DNA of 64,000 nucleotides from Gemmobacter megaterium (lineage in GTDB: Bacteria > Pseudomonadota > Alphaproteobacteria > Rhodobacterales > Rhodobacteraceae): the NCBI RefSeq assembly GCF_900156815.1, contig NZ_FTOT01000001.1, forward strand, positions 496,001 through 560,000, written 5' to 3'. Made by a program: the position numbers and the translations under genes. Below the pieces are notes generated by a model. The model saw only the letters and a list, made by a program, of their open reading frames with translations. It had not been told where the DNA came from and did no database searches. Positions 8,477 through 18,617 of the stretch are shown in pieces (the first letter of the stretch is position 1; each line of letters begins with the position of its first letter).

Positions 8477-9886
8477 ATGGGTGTGACCGAGTTTGCGCAG
8501 GACCTTGCACATGGGGTGGAAACGCGGGTCTCGGCCCTGTCGGGCGCCTTCCTTGATCCCGTGATCCGGCTGGGCGTGACCGGACTTGCGCGGGCAGGCA
8601 AGACGGTGTTCATCACCTCGCTGGTGTCGAACCTGCTGGATCGCGGGCGGATGCCGCAGTTGCGGGCCGCGGCCGATGGCCGGATCGAGGCGGCCTGGTT
8701 GCAGCCGCAGCCGGATGATACGATCCCCCGCTTTGACTATGAAGGTCATCGCGCTGCCCTGACCGGAGCATCGCCGCATTGGCCGGAGTCGACCCGCGCC
8801 GTATCGGAATTACGGTTGTCGCTGCGGTTGCGGCCAGCGGGGCTGTTCGGGCTGACCGGGCCGCGCAAGGTGCATATCGATATCATCGACTATCCGGGCG
8901 AATGGTTGCTGGATCTGTCGCTGATGGATCTGTCCTTTCAGCAATGGTCCGAGGGTGTCCTGGCGCGGGTGGCCTTGCGCGACGAGGCTGCGGGCTATCG
9001 GGCTTCCTTGCAGGGGCTGGTCGAGTCCGGCTGGGACGAGCCGGTGGCGCGGCGGCTGGCCGATGGCTGGCGCGCGGTGCTGGTGGCCTTGCGCAAGGCG
9101 GGTCTGTCGGATGTCACGCCGGGGCGGTTCCTGATGCCGGGAGAGCTGGAAGGGTCGCCTGCCTTGACCTTTGCGCCGCTTCCGCGTCCCGAGGCTCCGG
9201 CGCGCGGCGGGTTGTGGCGCGAGATGGAGCGCCGGTTCGAGGCCTACAAGGCCCGCGTCGTGCGTCCGTTCTTTCGCGATCATTTCGCACGCATCGACCG
9301 GCAGGTGGTGCTGGTCGATGCGCTGGAGGCGATCCATGCCGGGCCTGCCGCGCTGGAGGATATGCGCCGGGCCATGGCGGGTGTGTTGCAGGCGTTCCGG
9401 CCAGGGCGCGGGGGGCTGTTGGCCGAGTTGATTGGCGGCAAGCGGGTGGACCGGATCCTGTTTGCGGCGACGCGGGCCGACCATTTGCATCACAGCCAGC
9501 ACGCCCGGTTGTCCGCCATTCTGGCCGCCATGTTGCGCGAGGCGCGGGACCGGGCGGATTTCGCCGGGGCGCAGACGGCGGCGATGGCCATCGCCTCGTT
9601 GCGGGCCACGACCGAGGTCGATCTGTCACGCGGGGGCGAGACCATTCCCGCGGTGCAGGGTGTCTTGCAGGCCACGGGGCGGACAGCGGCGATGTATGCC
9701 GGGGATTTGCCGACCGATCCGACCCGTCTGCTGAGCCCGGCGCGCGAGGGGGCCGCAGGCTGGCTGGATGGGGATTATGCGGTGATGCGGCTGGCGCCGG
9801 CGCCGCTGGATCTGGCGCCGGGTCAGGGGTTGCCGCATATCCGGCTGGATCGGGCGGCGGAATTCCTGCTGGGCGACCGGCTGTAG
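8477..9886 (+). CDS. YcjX-family P-loop GTP-binding protein (DUF463)
   Basis: 469-aa nucleotide-binding protein. The Walker A region reads GLARAGKTVFITSLV (about 33-47) and a Walker B-like stretch reads KVHIDIIDYPGEWLLDL (about 131-147). YcjX proteins are stress-linked P-loop proteins usually followed by the membrane protein YcjF/TIGR01620, which is missing here. Start MGVTEFAQDLAHGVET lies after GGAGGGGCTTTCCG. The + strand is strikingly G-rich in third codon positions. The gene is convergent with the MFS gene, whose stop is only 2 bp away. Confidence 0.85.
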   Translation: MGVTEFAQDLAHGVETRVSALSGAFLDPVIRLGVTGLARAGKTVFITSLVSNLLDRGRMPQLRAAADGRIEAAWLQPQPDDTIPRFDYEGHRAALTGASPHWPESTRAVSELRLSLRLRPAGLFGLTGPRKVHIDIIDYPGEWLLDLSLMDLSFQQWSEGVLARVALRDEAAGYRASLQGLVESGWDEPVARRLADGWRAVLVALRKAGLSDVTPGRFLMPGELEGSPALTFAPLPRPEAPARGGLWREMERRFEAYKARVVRPFFRDHFARIDRQVVLVDALEAIHAGPAALEDMRRAMAGVLQAFRPGRGGLLAELIGGKRVDRILFAATRADHLHHSQHARLSAILAAMLREARDRADFAGAQTAAMAIASLRATTEVDLSRGGETIPAVQGVLQATGRTAAMYAGDLPTDPTRLLSPAREGAAGWLDGDYAVMRLAPAPLDLAPGQGLPHIRLDRAAEFLLGDRL

Positions 9887-9887
9887 G

Positions 9888-11105
9888 CTATTCCAGCCGC
9901 AGCCGCAGCAGGGCGTAGACCAGCAGCAACGCGCAGCCCGCCGAGGCCATCAGGAAGGGCGCTCGCAGTGCCATCTCGCGTCCGAGGCCCGGTTCGGCAA
10001 GGGCGACGATGGCGCCCCCGGCCAAGGCGCCCAAGGGCATTGAGCCCCAGCCGAAGAACCGATAGATGCTGTTCACCCGTCCCAGCAGCATCGGCGGAAT
10101 CCGGCGCTGGCGCCAGGAGACGGTGATCACATTCCAGACCATGGCCGCAGCCATCACGGCAAAGAGCGCAAGGGCCATGGTTGTGCCGGTGCCGGACAAG
10201 CCGACAAGGGCATATCCGGCCGACCAGGTGGCAATCGACAGGTAGAGACAGCCCATGCCACCCAACCGCCGGGCCAGATGCGGGGCCAGAAGGCTGCCGG
10301 TGATGGCCCCGGCAGCGGCCACCGACAGCACGACGCCATAGGCAGCCGCGGTCAGCGCCAGCACCTCTTGCGCCAGCAGCACCTGGATGGTGATCGTGGC
10401 AACGGCCATAAAGTTGGACAGGCCCAGCACCACCGCCAGCCGCAACAGCGGGCGGTCGGCGCGCATGAAGGCGATGCCCTCGACCAGCGCGGGCCAGAAC
10501 CGGGCCGTGCTGCGGATGTGGCCGGGCAGGGTGATCAGCCAGACCAGCCCCGCTGCCAGCACAAGGGCCGCAACATCGAGACCAAAGGGCACGGCGATAC
10601 CTGCCCCGATCAGCACCCCGGCGAGCGGCGGGCCGATGAACTGGCCGGTCAGTTGCTCGGCGCTCCACAGCTGGCCGTTCGCGGTCTCCAGATCGGCGCG
10701 AGCGACCAGGTCGGGCAGAATGGTCTGGGCCGCATTGTCCCGCAGCACCTCGGCCGAGCCGAGGAGAAAGGCAAGCGCGGCCAGCAGCCAGACCGCCTGC
10801 GGGGCCGGATCGCCAAGGGCCAGCATCAGGATGCCGCACACGATGGCCGCCCGCAGCAGATCGGCCCGCGCGATCAGGCGGCGACGGTCGGCGCGGTCGA
10901 TGATGACCCCGGCGGGAAGCGCAAAGATCAGCCATGGCAGGCGAGACGCAGCGGCCACGGCAGCAATGGCCAGCGGATCGCGGGTCATCAGCGTGGCAAG
11001 CCAAGGCAGCGCCAGCGCCACCACACCATCGCCCAGATTGGTCAGCGCCCCTGCGGCGAACAGCAGCCGGTAGTTGCGGTTGCGGATCAGGAGCGGTGCT
11101 GCCAT
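9888..11105 (-). CDS. MFS transporter, EntS/MFS_3-like
   Basis: 405-aa inner-membrane protein with about 12 hydrophobic segments. The N-terminus RNRNYRLLFAAGALTNLGDG and the cytoplasmic loop DRADRRRLIARADLLRAAIV match the enterobactin-exporter-like MFS_3 branch, which moves drugs, siderophores or unknown metabolites by proton antiport. Substrate cannot be read from the sequence. The start at 11105 (MAAPLLIRNRNYR) follows AAGGAACG; an in-frame codon at 11156 would add a charged, non-conserved leader. The gene is divergent from the agmatinase across about 130 bp. Confidence 0.8.
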   Translation of the reverse strand: MAAPLLIRNRNYRLLFAAGALTNLGDGVVALALPWLATLMTRDPLAIAAVAAASRLPWLIFALPAGVIIDRADRRRLIARADLLRAAIVCGILMLALGDPAPQAVWLLAALAFLLGSAEVLRDNAAQTILPDLVARADLETANGQLWSAEQLTGQFIGPPLAGVLIGAGIAVPFGLDVAALVLAAGLVWLITLPGHIRSTARFWPALVEGIAFMRADRPLLRLAVVLGLSNFMAVATITIQVLLAQEVLALTAAAYGVVLSVAAAGAITGSLLAPHLARRLGGMGCLYLSIATWSAGYALVGLSGTGTTMALALFAVMAAAMVWNVITVSWRQRRIPPMLLGRVNSIYRFFGWGSMPLGALAGGAIVALAEPGLGREMALRAPFLMASAGCALLLVYALLRLRLE

Positions 11106-11237
11106 CGTCGTTCCTTGCCTTGGGTCAGGCCAGACGGTGCGGCGCGGGGGCGCCATCTGTCAAGCGGGCGGCGTGCCCCATGGACAGCGGCGTCCGCGCG
11201 GTGTCTGATCCCTGGCGACGCAATCAATGGGGGCGCC

Positions 11238-12203
11238 ATGGCACTGGAAGATGCAAAATCGCAGGTCGATCTGGCGTTCACCCGCGCCGATCCGCGCGGA
11301 TTGGCCTATGAAAACGCCTTTGGCGGCGCCACCAGCTTTTTGCGGCGACGCTATACCAAGGACTTGTCCGGGGTTGATCTGGCGGTGACGGGGGTGCCGT
11401 TCGACCAGGCGGTGACGCATCGGACCGGCGCGCGGTTCGGGCCGCGTGCCATCCGCGAGGTGAGCACGCTGCAACCTTTTGATCCGCCGCACGGCTGGGG
11501 GTTTTCGCCGCTGGAGGAGCTGTCGGTGGTGGACTACGGCGATCTGGCCTTTGACTATGCCAGGATTGCCGCATTTCCCGAGGCACTGCGCGCCCATATC
11601 GCAGGCATCCTTGCGGCAGGGGCGGGGACGCTGGTGCTGGGTGGGGATCATTTCATCAGCCTGCCGATCCTGCGCGCCCATGCCGCGCGGCATGGGCCAC
11701 TGGCGCTGATCCAGTTCGATGCCCATTCCGACCTGTGGCCAGACGACGATATGGAACGGATCGACCATGGCACTTGGACCTACAAGGCGGTGCAGCAGGG
11801 CCTGATCGACCCGGCGCGGTCGGTCCAGGTTGGCATACGCACCCAGTGCGACGACTATTGCGGGCTGGAGATGATCGACGCCCGTGCGTGCCACGAGTTG
11901 AGGGCCGCCGCAGTGGCCGAACGCATCCGGGCGCGGGTGGGCGATGCGCCGTGCTATATCAGCTTTGACATCGACGCGCTGGACCCGGCCTTTGCGCCCG
12001 GCACCGGCACGCCGGTCTGGGGCGGGCTGGCCAGTTGGCAAGCCGCGGCCATCCTGCGCGATCTGGCCGGGATCCGGTTGATTGGGGGCGATGTGGTCGA
12101 GGTGTCGCCGCCCTATGACCATGGCATGATCACCGCCGTCGCAGGCGCCCATGTGGCGATGGAGTTGATCTGCCTTTATGCCTGGACCCGGAGGGCGGGG
12201 TGA
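11238..12203 (+). CDS. speB: Agmatinase-family ureohydrolase
   Basis: 321-aa member of the arginase/agmatinase superfamily, predicted to hydrolyse agmatine to putrescine and urea. Binuclear Mn ligands are visible: GGDHFISLP, QFDAHSDLW and SFDIDALDPAFAPGTGTP; VEVSPPYDHG closes the active site. Guanidinobutyrase or another guanidino substrate is possible, since specificity loops cannot be assigned by eye. Start at ATG 11238 (MALEDAKSQVDLA); another ATG 11 bases upstream is out of frame. The stop overlaps the GTG start of the DUF1499 gene by 4 bases. Confidence 0.88.
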   Translation: MALEDAKSQVDLAFTRADPRGLAYENAFGGATSFLRRRYTKDLSGVDLAVTGVPFDQAVTHRTGARFGPRAIREVSTLQPFDPPHGWGFSPLEELSVVDYGDLAFDYARIAAFPEALRAHIAGILAAGAGTLVLGGDHFISLPILRAHAARHGPLALIQFDAHSDLWPDDDMERIDHGTWTYKAVQQGLIDPARSVQVGIRTQCDDYCGLEMIDARACHELRAAAVAERIRARVGDAPCYISFDIDALDPAFAPGTGTPVWGGLASWQAAAILRDLAGIRLIGGDVVEVSPPYDHGMITAVAGAHVAMELICLYAWTRRAG

Positions 12204-12643
12204 AACTGGTGCTGTATCTCGTGGCGGCGGCCGGTATCGCGGTTGCGGGGCTGCTGGTCTGGGTCCGGGTGGCGCCGTCGGATCCGGCGCGCTGGCATGT
12301 CGATCCTGTGGTGGCGCCCGATCCGGCAACGCCGAACTGGGCGCGCATCCAGCCCGGCGAGATTGTGGCCCCCGAGGGAACCCTGGCCGCACGGCTGGAG
12401 GTGGCGCTGGCGCGCGAGCCCAACATGCGCCATCTGGCCGGATCGCTGCGCGAGGGCTGGGCGAGCTATGTGCAGCGGTCGCGGTGGATCGGCTATCCGG
12501 ACTATATATCGCTGCGGATCCTGCCGCACGCGGCAGGCGGGGAAACGCTGGCGGTTCTGTCGCGGTCACGCTTTGGCCGGTCGGATCTTGGGGTGAATAC
12601 GGCACGCTTGGCGCGTCTGCGCACGGCATTGCAAGGAGACTGA
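12200..12643 (+). CDS. DUF1499 family membrane-anchored protein (147 aa)
   Basis: Starts with GTG in the GTGA overlap with the agmatinase stop. One N-terminal hydrophobic helix ([20 protein letters not shown], residues 3-22) is followed by a periplasmic-type domain with [19 protein letters not shown] and [17 protein letters not shown], the signature of DUF1499. Function is unknown across the family. It sits between agmatinase and adenine deaminase with 4-base overlap and 1-base spacing, so the three are one operon. Confidence 0.85.
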   Translation: MKLVLYLVAAAGIAVAGLLVWVRVAPSDPARWHVDPVVAPDPATPNWARIQPGEIVAPEGTLAARLEVALAREPNMRHLAGSLREGWASYVQRSRWIGYPDYISLRILPHAAGGETLAVLSRSRFGRSDLGVNTARLARLRTALQGD

Positions 12644-12644
12644 C

Positions 12645-14342
12645 ATGACCCAACTGCACCATCGCATCCGTCAGGGTCGCGGGGCCGAACCCGCCGATCT
12701 GGTTCTGAAGGGCGGGCGGGTGTTCTGCGTCGTCACCGGCGACGCCATCGAGGGGGATGTGGCGATCTGCGGCGATACCATCGTCGGCATCGGCCACAGC
12801 TACAGCGGCAGGCGCGAAATCGACGTGGCTGGCAAATGGCTGGTGCCCGGCTTCATCGACACGCATCTGCATGTCGAAAGCTCGCTGGTCACACCGTTCG
12901 AATTCGACCGCTGCGTTGCCCCGCGCGGGGTGACAACGGCCATCTGCGATCCGCACGAGATTGCCAATGTCGCCGGGGTGCCGGGGATCCGGTATTTCCT
13001 GGAGGCCGCGCGGCATCTGGTGATGAGCCTGCGGGTCAATCTGTCGTCCTGCGTGCCGTCGAGCCCGATGGAAACCGCAGGCGCCCGGATCGAGGCGGCG
13101 GATCTGGTCCCGCTGATGGCGGATCCGGCGGTGATCGGCCTGGCCGAGTTCATGAATTATCCTGGCGTGATCCACGAGGATCCCGGCTGTATGGCCAAGC
13201 TGGAGGCATTTCAGGGCCGCCATATCGACGGCCATGCCCCGCTGTTGTCAGGGCGCGACCTGAACGCCTATATCGCGGCCGGCATTCGTACCGAACACGA
13301 GGCGACGACGGCGGCCGAGGCGCGGGAGAAGCTGCAAAAGGGCCTGCGCGTGCTGATCCGCGAAGGCTCCGTCTCCAAGGACATGGTGGCGCTGGCCCCG
13401 GTGCTGTCGCTGGCGACCAGCCCCTACATGTGCCTGTGCACCGATGACCGCAATCCGCTGGACATCGCCGAACATGGCCATCTGGACCATATGATCCGCT
13501 ATCTGATCGGCCAGGGCATTCCGCCGCTGGCCGTGTACCGCGCCGCCAGCCTGTCGGCGGCCGAAGCCTTTGGATTGAAGGATCGCGGACAGATCGTGGC
13601 CGGGCGGCGCGCGGATATTGTCGCCATGGACCGGCTGGAAGACTGCCGCGCCGATCTGGTGATCTGCGGCGGTGTTGTGGTTGGCGAGGCGGCCTTTGCC
13701 GCGCGGGGCCATGTGGCGCCGGTGGCGCGGCATTCGGTCAAGGCGGCGAAGGTTGCGGCACCGGATTTCCGCTATCGCGGCAATGGCGAGGAGGTGCCGG
13801 TGATCGGCATCTGGCCCGGCAAGATCCTGACCGAACATCTCCGCGAGACGGTGGCGCCAGTGGACGGCGACCGCCGCCCTGACCCTGCGCGCGATCTGAT
13901 GCGGATCGCGGTGATCGAGCGTCACGGCATCAACGGCAATATCGCCAATGGCTTCGTGCGCGGCTTCGGGATGCAGGCGGGGGCCATCGCCTCGACCGTC
14001 TGTCACGATCATCACAACATCGCGGTGGTCGGGGCGGATTATGCCGATATGGCACTGGCGGCGAACCGGCTGGGCGAGATCGAGGGCGGGTTCGTCGTGG
14101 TCCGGGACGGGCAGGTGCTGGCGGAACTGGCGCTGCCGGTGGCCGGGCTGATGAGCCTGGAGCCGTTCGAGGTGGTCCATGCCGCGTTGGAGCGGTTGCG
14201 CGCGGCGGCCGTGTCGCTGGGCGTGGTGCTGGAAGAGCCCTTCCTGCAACTCGCCTTCCTGGCGCTGCCGGTGATCCCGCATCTGAAGATCACCGACCGC
14301 GGCATGGTGGATGTGGACCGCTTTTGCCTGATCGAAGGATAG
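12645..14342 (+). CDS. ade: Adenine deaminase
   Basis: 565-aa amidohydrolase that converts adenine to hypoxanthine and ammonia for purine salvage. Metal-binding N-terminus [29 protein letters not shown], then [10 protein letters not shown] and [10 protein letters not shown], the CLCTDDRNP aspartate loop, and the C-terminal [11 protein letters not shown] / GGFVVV region typical of AdeC. GGAGACTG precedes ATG 12645. Last gene of the speB-DUF1499-ade operon; two hairpins of element copy D begin at its stop codon. Confidence 0.94.
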   Translation: MTQLHHRIRQGRGAEPADLVLKGGRVFCVVTGDAIEGDVAICGDTIVGIGHSYSGRREIDVAGKWLVPGFIDTHLHVESSLVTPFEFDRCVAPRGVTTAICDPHEIANVAGVPGIRYFLEAARHLVMSLRVNLSSCVPSSPMETAGARIEAADLVPLMADPAVIGLAEFMNYPGVIHEDPGCMAKLEAFQGRHIDGHAPLLSGRDLNAYIAAGIRTEHEATTAAEAREKLQKGLRVLIREGSVSKDMVALAPVLSLATSPYMCLCTDDRNPLDIAEHGHLDHMIRYLIGQGIPPLAVYRAASLSAAEAFGLKDRGQIVAGRRADIVAMDRLEDCRADLVICGGVVVGEAAFAARGHVAPVARHSVKAAKVAAPDFRYRGNGEEVPVIGIWPGKILTEHLRETVAPVDGDRRPDPARDLMRIAVIERHGINGNIANGFVRGFGMQAGAIASTVCHDHHNIAVVGADYADMALAANRLGEIEGGFVVVRDGQVLAELALPVAGLMSLEPFEVVHAALERLRAAAVSLGVVLEEPFLQLAFLALPVIPHLKITDRGMVDVDRFCLIEG

Positions 14343-14413
14343 GGGGGCTGTCTGCCCCCCTCTGGCCCGTTCCGGGCCATTCACCCCCCGAGGGTATTTC
14401 TGGCAAGATGAAA
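14342..14413 (+). repeat. Dispersed intergenic element, copy D, with two hairpins; likely terminator of ade
   Basis: Hairpin 1 is GGGGGGC / GCCCCCC with a 5-base loop (14342-14360), hairpin 2 is GGCCCG / CGGGCC with loop TTC (14364-14378), then GGGTATTT, CTGGCAAG, ATGAAA (14392-14413). It starts on the last base of the ade stop codon. Copy E at 47537 (minus) has the same two-hairpin layout downstream of a crotonase gene. Confidence 0.75.
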
Positions 14414-14462
14414 CGCAGGCGGATCCTGCCGCCTGTCCTGCCAAGATGGCGCCGCCGGGGGA

Positions 14463-14933
14463 TCAGGTCGTGAAATCGGCGCGCATGGCGCCGGTGATGC
14501 GGACCAGCGTTTCCGCGTCGATGGAAAAGATATGCCGTGGCGTGCCTGCGGCGGCCCAGAGCAGGGGAAAGTCGAACAGGCGGGGGTCGATCCAGACGGG
14601 AAGCGCCGTCAGATGTCCGACGGGCGCGACACCGCCGATGGCAAAGCCGGTTTCGGCGCGGATCAGGGCCGCATCGGCCTTGCCCAGCGGCTCGCCGGCC
14701 AGGGCGCTGGCTTTGGCCGCATCGACCTGATTGCCGCCCGCAGTCAAGAACAGCTTGGCATGTCCGCTGTCCAGGCCCTTGAAGATGATGGATTTGGCGA
14801 TCTGGTCGATCTGACAATCCGCGGCGGCGGCGGCCTCGGCCGCGGTGCGGGTGCTGGCGGGCATCTCGCGCAGGTCGGCCGTCACGCCTGCGGCGGCAAG
14901 GGCGGCTTTCACCCGGTCCAGACTGCTGCTCAT
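14463..14933 (-). CDS. YbaK/ProX-type aminoacyl-tRNA deacylase
   Basis: 156-aa protein of the YbaK/EbsC domain family, which hydrolyses misacylated tRNA (Cys-tRNA-Pro, Ala-tRNA-Pro) in trans. The family core is visible: QIAKSIIFKG (conserved lysine), LFLTAGGNQVD, a KADAALIRAETGFAIGGVAP block and the closing PRHIFSID. Start at 14933 (MSSSLDRVKAALAAAG) is the only good N-terminus; the frame is open upstream but antisense to non-coding DNA. It is divergent from glnE across about 98 bp and convergent with ade. Confidence 0.9.
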   Translation of the reverse strand: MSSSLDRVKAALAAAGVTADLREMPASTRTAAEAAAAADCQIDQIAKSIIFKGLDSGHAKLFLTAGGNQVDAAKASALAGEPLGKADAALIRAETGFAIGGVAPVGHLTALPVWIDPRLFDFPLLWAAAGTPRHIFSIDAETLVRITGAMRADFTT

Positions 14934-15031
14934 CGGTGGCTCCTGTGATTGCGGACACAGGCTTAGCGGGCCGGTGGCGGGCCTGCAAGGCGGGCGTTGA
15001 CGGCGGCGGGGCGGCTGCGCATGGTGCTCGC

Positions 15032-17818
15032 ATGTCGTTTTCATCCCGCCTGACCCGCCAGCCGATCGCCTATGACCCCGATGCCGGTGCCGATGCCGCG
15101 CTGGCCTTTGGCGATCTCGCGCCGGAGGTGCGCGGGGTGATTGCGGGCGCCGCCGGGTGCAGCCCCTATCTGAAGGGGTTGATGGGGCGCGAGGCGGATT
15201 GGCTGCGGGCCGCGCTGGCCGCAGAGCCCGACGGGGTTCTGAACGGGGAACTGGACCCGCTGGGCGATGTTGCGCTGGCCGATCTGCCGGGGGCGCTGCG
15301 TCGGGCCAAGCGGCGCATCGCGCTCTATGCCGCGCTGGCCGATCTGGGGGGGGTCTGGCCGCTGGAGCGGGTGACCGGCGCGCTGACCGCACTGGCCGAC
15401 CGCGCCGTGGATCTGAGCCTGAAGCGGCTGGTGGCCGAGGAGATCCGGCGTGGCAAATTGCCGGGACAGCAGCCGGAGGATGCCGCGACGGCGGGCGGCA
15501 TGGTCGCCTTGGCGATGGGCAAGATGGGCGCGGGGGAGTTGAACTATTCGTCGGATATCGACCTGATCTGCCTGTTCGACGAAACCCGCTATTCCGGTAG
15601 CGATGCCCAGGAGGCGCGTGCGGCGTTTATCCGCGTCACGCGCAAGATGAGCGCGATCCTGTCCGATATCACGGGCGATGGCTATGTCTTTCGGTCCGAC
15701 CTGCGGCTGCGCCCCGATGCCAGTGTGACGCCGGTGTGCATTTCGATGGCGGCGGCCGAGCAATATTACGAATCCGTCGGACGCACCTGGGAGCGCGCCG
15801 CCTATATCAAGGCGCGGCCCTGCGGCGGGGACCTGGAGGCGGGGGGGCGGTTCCTGCGCACGCTGACGCCCTTTGTCTGGCGCCGCCATCTGGATTTCGC
15901 GGCCATTCAGGATGCGCATGACATGCGGCTGCGCATCCGCGACCACAAGGGGCTGGCCGGGCCGGTGGTGATCGCGGATCACGACATGAAACTGGGGATC
16001 GGCGGGATCCGCGAGATCGAGTTCTTCACGCAGACCCGGCAACTGATCGCAGGCGGGCGCGACCCGGATCTGCGCGACCGGACCACGGTGGGCGGGCTGG
16101 TCGCGTTGGCGGCCAAGGGCTGGATCCCGGCGGACGTGGCAGATGAATTGTCCGGGTTGTATCGCCAGCACCGCGAGGTGGAGCATCGCTTGCAGATGGT
16201 TAACGATGCCCAGACCCACCGGATGCCCGCGACCGCCGAGGGGATCGACCGGATCGCGCGGTTCTGCGGGAGTGGCGACACGGCGGCGTTTCGCGCGGTG
16301 CTGAAGGGCAGGCTGATGCGGGTGGCCGAGCTGACCGAGAGCTTTTTCGCACCTGGCGAGGCGGCGGACGGGCCGGAGCTGACGCCGCAGATGGCCGGGA
16401 TCGTCGATGGCTGGCGCAGTTATCCGGCCTTGCGTTCGGACCGGGCGCGGCAGATCTTCAAGCGGGTGCGCCCGCAGATTCTGGCGCGGCTGATGCGGGC
16501 TGCAAGCCCGGACGAGGCGTTGACCGCCTTTGACGGGTTCCTGTCGGGCCTGCCTGCCGGGGTGCAACTGTTTTCGCTGTTCGATGCCAACCCCTCGCTG
16601 ATCGAGCTGATCGTCGATATTGCCGGGACGGCCCCGGAACTCGCGCGGCACCTCAGCCGCAATTCCGCGGTGCTGGATGCGGTGATCGGTGGCAGCTTCT
16701 TTGCGCCCTGGCCGGGGGTGGCCGGATTGGTGCAGGGCCTGACCGCGCAGGTGGCGACGGTCGAGGATTACGAAAAGAAGCTCGACCTGACCCGCGCCTG
16801 GATGAAGGAATGGCATTTCCGAATTGGCGTTCATCATCTGCGCGGCCTGACCGATGCCTTCGAGGCCGGGAAAAGCTATGCCGAACTGGCCGAGGCGGTT
16901 GTCGTGGCGCTTTGGCCTGTGGTGGTGGCCGAATTCGCCCGCAAGCATGGGCCGCAGCCGGGCAGGGGGGCGGCGGTGCTGGGCATGGGCAGCCTGGGGG
17001 CCGGGCGGCTGAATGCCGGGTCGGATCTGGATCTGATCGTGATCTATGATGCCGACGGGATCGAGAGTTCGGAGGGGCCGCGCCCGCTGGCGACGCGGGC
17101 CTATTTCGCCCGTCTGACCCAGGCGCTGGTCACGGCGCTGACCGCGCCGATGCCGAACGGGCGCCTCTACGAGGTGGATATGCGGCTGCGCCCGTCGGGG
17201 CGGCAAGGGCCGGTGGCAACCTCCTGGGCCGCGTTCCGCAGCTATCAGGAAACCGAGGCCTGGACGTGGGAGCATCTGGCGCTGACGCGCGCGCGGATGC
17301 TGACGGGCAACCACGATCTGGGCGCCGAGATCAAGGCGTTTCGCCGGGCGCTGTTGGCAGACAAGGGCAAGGGGGCGACGGTGCGCGGTGATGTGGCCGA
17401 CATGCGCGCAAGGTTGCTCGCGCATCGGCCTGGTGGCGGGTGGGAGGCCAAGGCAGGCCCCGGTCGGATCATGGACATCGAACTCGCCGCCCAGACCTGC
17501 GCGCTGATTGCCGGAGATCCCGCGCGGCGGGTCGAGGCGCAACTGCGGGCTGGCGCGCGCGCCGGTGTGATCCGCCGGGCCGAGGAGGAGACATTGCTGG
17601 GCGCCTATCGTCTGCTGTGGCGGGTGCAGGCCGCCGGGCGGCTGCTGTCGGTGCCTGTCCCGGACCCGGACGGGATGGGCGAAGGTGCGCGCAGTTTTGT
17701 CCTGCGCGAATGCGGGGCCGAGACGGCAGAGGCCCTTGGGGCGCGGATCCTGGCACTGACCGTCGCCGCCGATGGGGTGATAGATGCGGTGATGTCGGAT
17801 CAGGCGGGCCGGGGATAG
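15032..17818 (+). CDS. glnE: Bifunctional glutamine synthetase adenylyltransferase / adenylyl-removing enzyme
   Basis: 928-aa regulator of nitrogen assimilation that adenylylates and deadenylylates glutamine synthetase in response to PII and glutamine. Two nucleotidyltransferase domains are visible: N-terminal AR domain with MGKMGAGELNYSSDIDL (about 162-178), C-terminal AT domain with GMGSLGAGRLNAGSDLDL (about 650-667), and the long linking helical region including GIGGIREIEFFTQTRQL. Start at ATG 15032 gives MSFSSRLTRQPIAYD; an earlier in-frame codon at 14936 would overlap the promoter of the divergent deacylase gene. No other nitrogen genes are adjacent. Confidence 0.95.
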   Translation: MSFSSRLTRQPIAYDPDAGADAALAFGDLAPEVRGVIAGAAGCSPYLKGLMGREADWLRAALAAEPDGVLNGELDPLGDVALADLPGALRRAKRRIALYAALADLGGVWPLERVTGALTALADRAVDLSLKRLVAEEIRRGKLPGQQPEDAATAGGMVALAMGKMGAGELNYSSDIDLICLFDETRYSGSDAQEARAAFIRVTRKMSAILSDITGDGYVFRSDLRLRPDASVTPVCISMAAAEQYYESVGRTWERAAYIKARPCGGDLEAGGRFLRTLTPFVWRRHLDFAAIQDAHDMRLRIRDHKGLAGPVVIADHDMKLGIGGIREIEFFTQTRQLIAGGRDPDLRDRTTVGGLVALAAKGWIPADVADELSGLYRQHREVEHRLQMVNDAQTHRMPATAEGIDRIARFCGSGDTAAFRAVLKGRLMRVAELTESFFAPGEAADGPELTPQMAGIVDGWRSYPALRSDRARQIFKRVRPQILARLMRAASPDEALTAFDGFLSGLPAGVQLFSLFDANPSLIELIVDIAGTAPELARHLSRNSAVLDAVIGGSFFAPWPGVAGLVQGLTAQVATVEDYEKKLDLTRAWMKEWHFRIGVHHLRGLTDAFEAGKSYAELAEAVVVALWPVVVAEFARKHGPQPGRGAAVLGMGSLGAGRLNAGSDLDLIVIYDADGIESSEGPRPLATRAYFARLTQALVTALTAPMPNGRLYEVDMRLRPSGRQGPVATSWAAFRSYQETEAWTWEHLALTRARMLTGNHDLGAEIKAFRRALLADKGKGATVRGDVADMRARLLAHRPGGGWEAKAGPGRIMDIELAAQTCALIAGDPARRVEAQLRAGARAGVIRRAEEETLLGAYRLLWRVQAAGRLLSVPVPDPDGMGEGARSFVLRECGAETAEALGARILALTVAADGVIDAVMSDQAGRG

Positions 17819-17999
17819 ACCGGCTGTCCCATGCCGGACGCCGCTGCCGTCTGCGTCAGGCGCGGTCCTGGCCAACCCTCTGCGTCACCGGGGCCGTGAC
17901 GATGCCATTGGCGGGCAAGGCCACGGCGCGATCTGGCGGGCGGTAGGCCATCTGCCGGAGCGCCAAGCCCGCCGGCACAGGGCCGCAAGTGCCGGGCGA

Positions 18000-18617
18000 T
18001 CAGCCGTCAGGGAAGAAGTCACCGGGGCTTTGCATCGCGGGCAGGGCGCGCATCCGGTCCAGCCAGCCCGAAAGGGCTACATTCGGCGTGACCCCTGCCT
18101 TTGGCAGCCACTGGGCATAGCCCCAGACAGCGCAATCCCCGATGCCCGGCGCATCACCATGCAAAAAGGGCGCATCGCCCAGCAGCGCGGCAAAGCGCGC
18201 CTTGTCGGTGTCATAGCGCATCCGCAGCCAGTCCACCGCCCCAGGCGGAAAGCCGGCACCGCCGACGCGCCTGGCCTCTATCAACTGCGGCAGGCACATC
18301 CCGATGCGGTTCGCCTCCCACATCAGGATTTCACGGCCACGGCGCAGGCCCTGGGCGCTTTCTGCGCCAAGCACGCCGAAGCGGGTGGCAAGTTCCAGCA
18401 GGATGGCCCCCGACTGCACATAGGCCCCGCCATCGAGGATCAGCAGCGGCACTTCTGCAAACGGGCTGGCCGCAAGGAAGGCGGCAGGCCGCGTGCCCGG
18501 ATCCGCCCAGATGTCGACCCCGACAGTGCGGTGCGGCACACCGGCCAGCGCCAATGCCAGCGCCACCTTGCACGCATGGCCGGAGTCGGCATGACCATAA
18601 AGTAGAATCTCTGCCAT
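18000..18617 (-). CDS. Glutathione S-transferase-like protein
   Basis: 205 aa with an N-terminal thioredoxin-fold GST domain: LLYGHADSGHACKVALALAL, then SPFAEVPLLILDGGAYVQSGAILLEL carries the cis-Pro and the Glu/Ser glutathione-binding pair (here QSG). The C-terminal all-helical domain ends with IGDCAVWGYAQWLP. Substrate and physiological role cannot be told. The chosen ATG at 18617 (MAEILLYGHADSG) matches GST N-termini; the frame continues upstream but antisense to the MoxR leader. Confidence 0.85.
   Translation of the reverse strand: MAEILLYGHADSGHACKVALALALAGVPHRTVGVDIWADPGTRPAAFLAASPFAEVPLLILDGGAYVQSGAILLELATRFGVLGAESAQGLRRGREILMWEANRIGMCLPQLIEARRVGGAGFPPGAVDWLRMRYDTDKARFAALLGDAPFLHGDAPGIGDCAVWGYAQWLPKAGVTPNVALSGWLDRMRALPAMQSPGDFFPDG

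Noticed and set aside
15041-17875. 944-codon open frame on the - strand
   Set aside because: Runs antisense through glnE; open only because of high GC codon bias. The + strand frame has all GlnE motifs.
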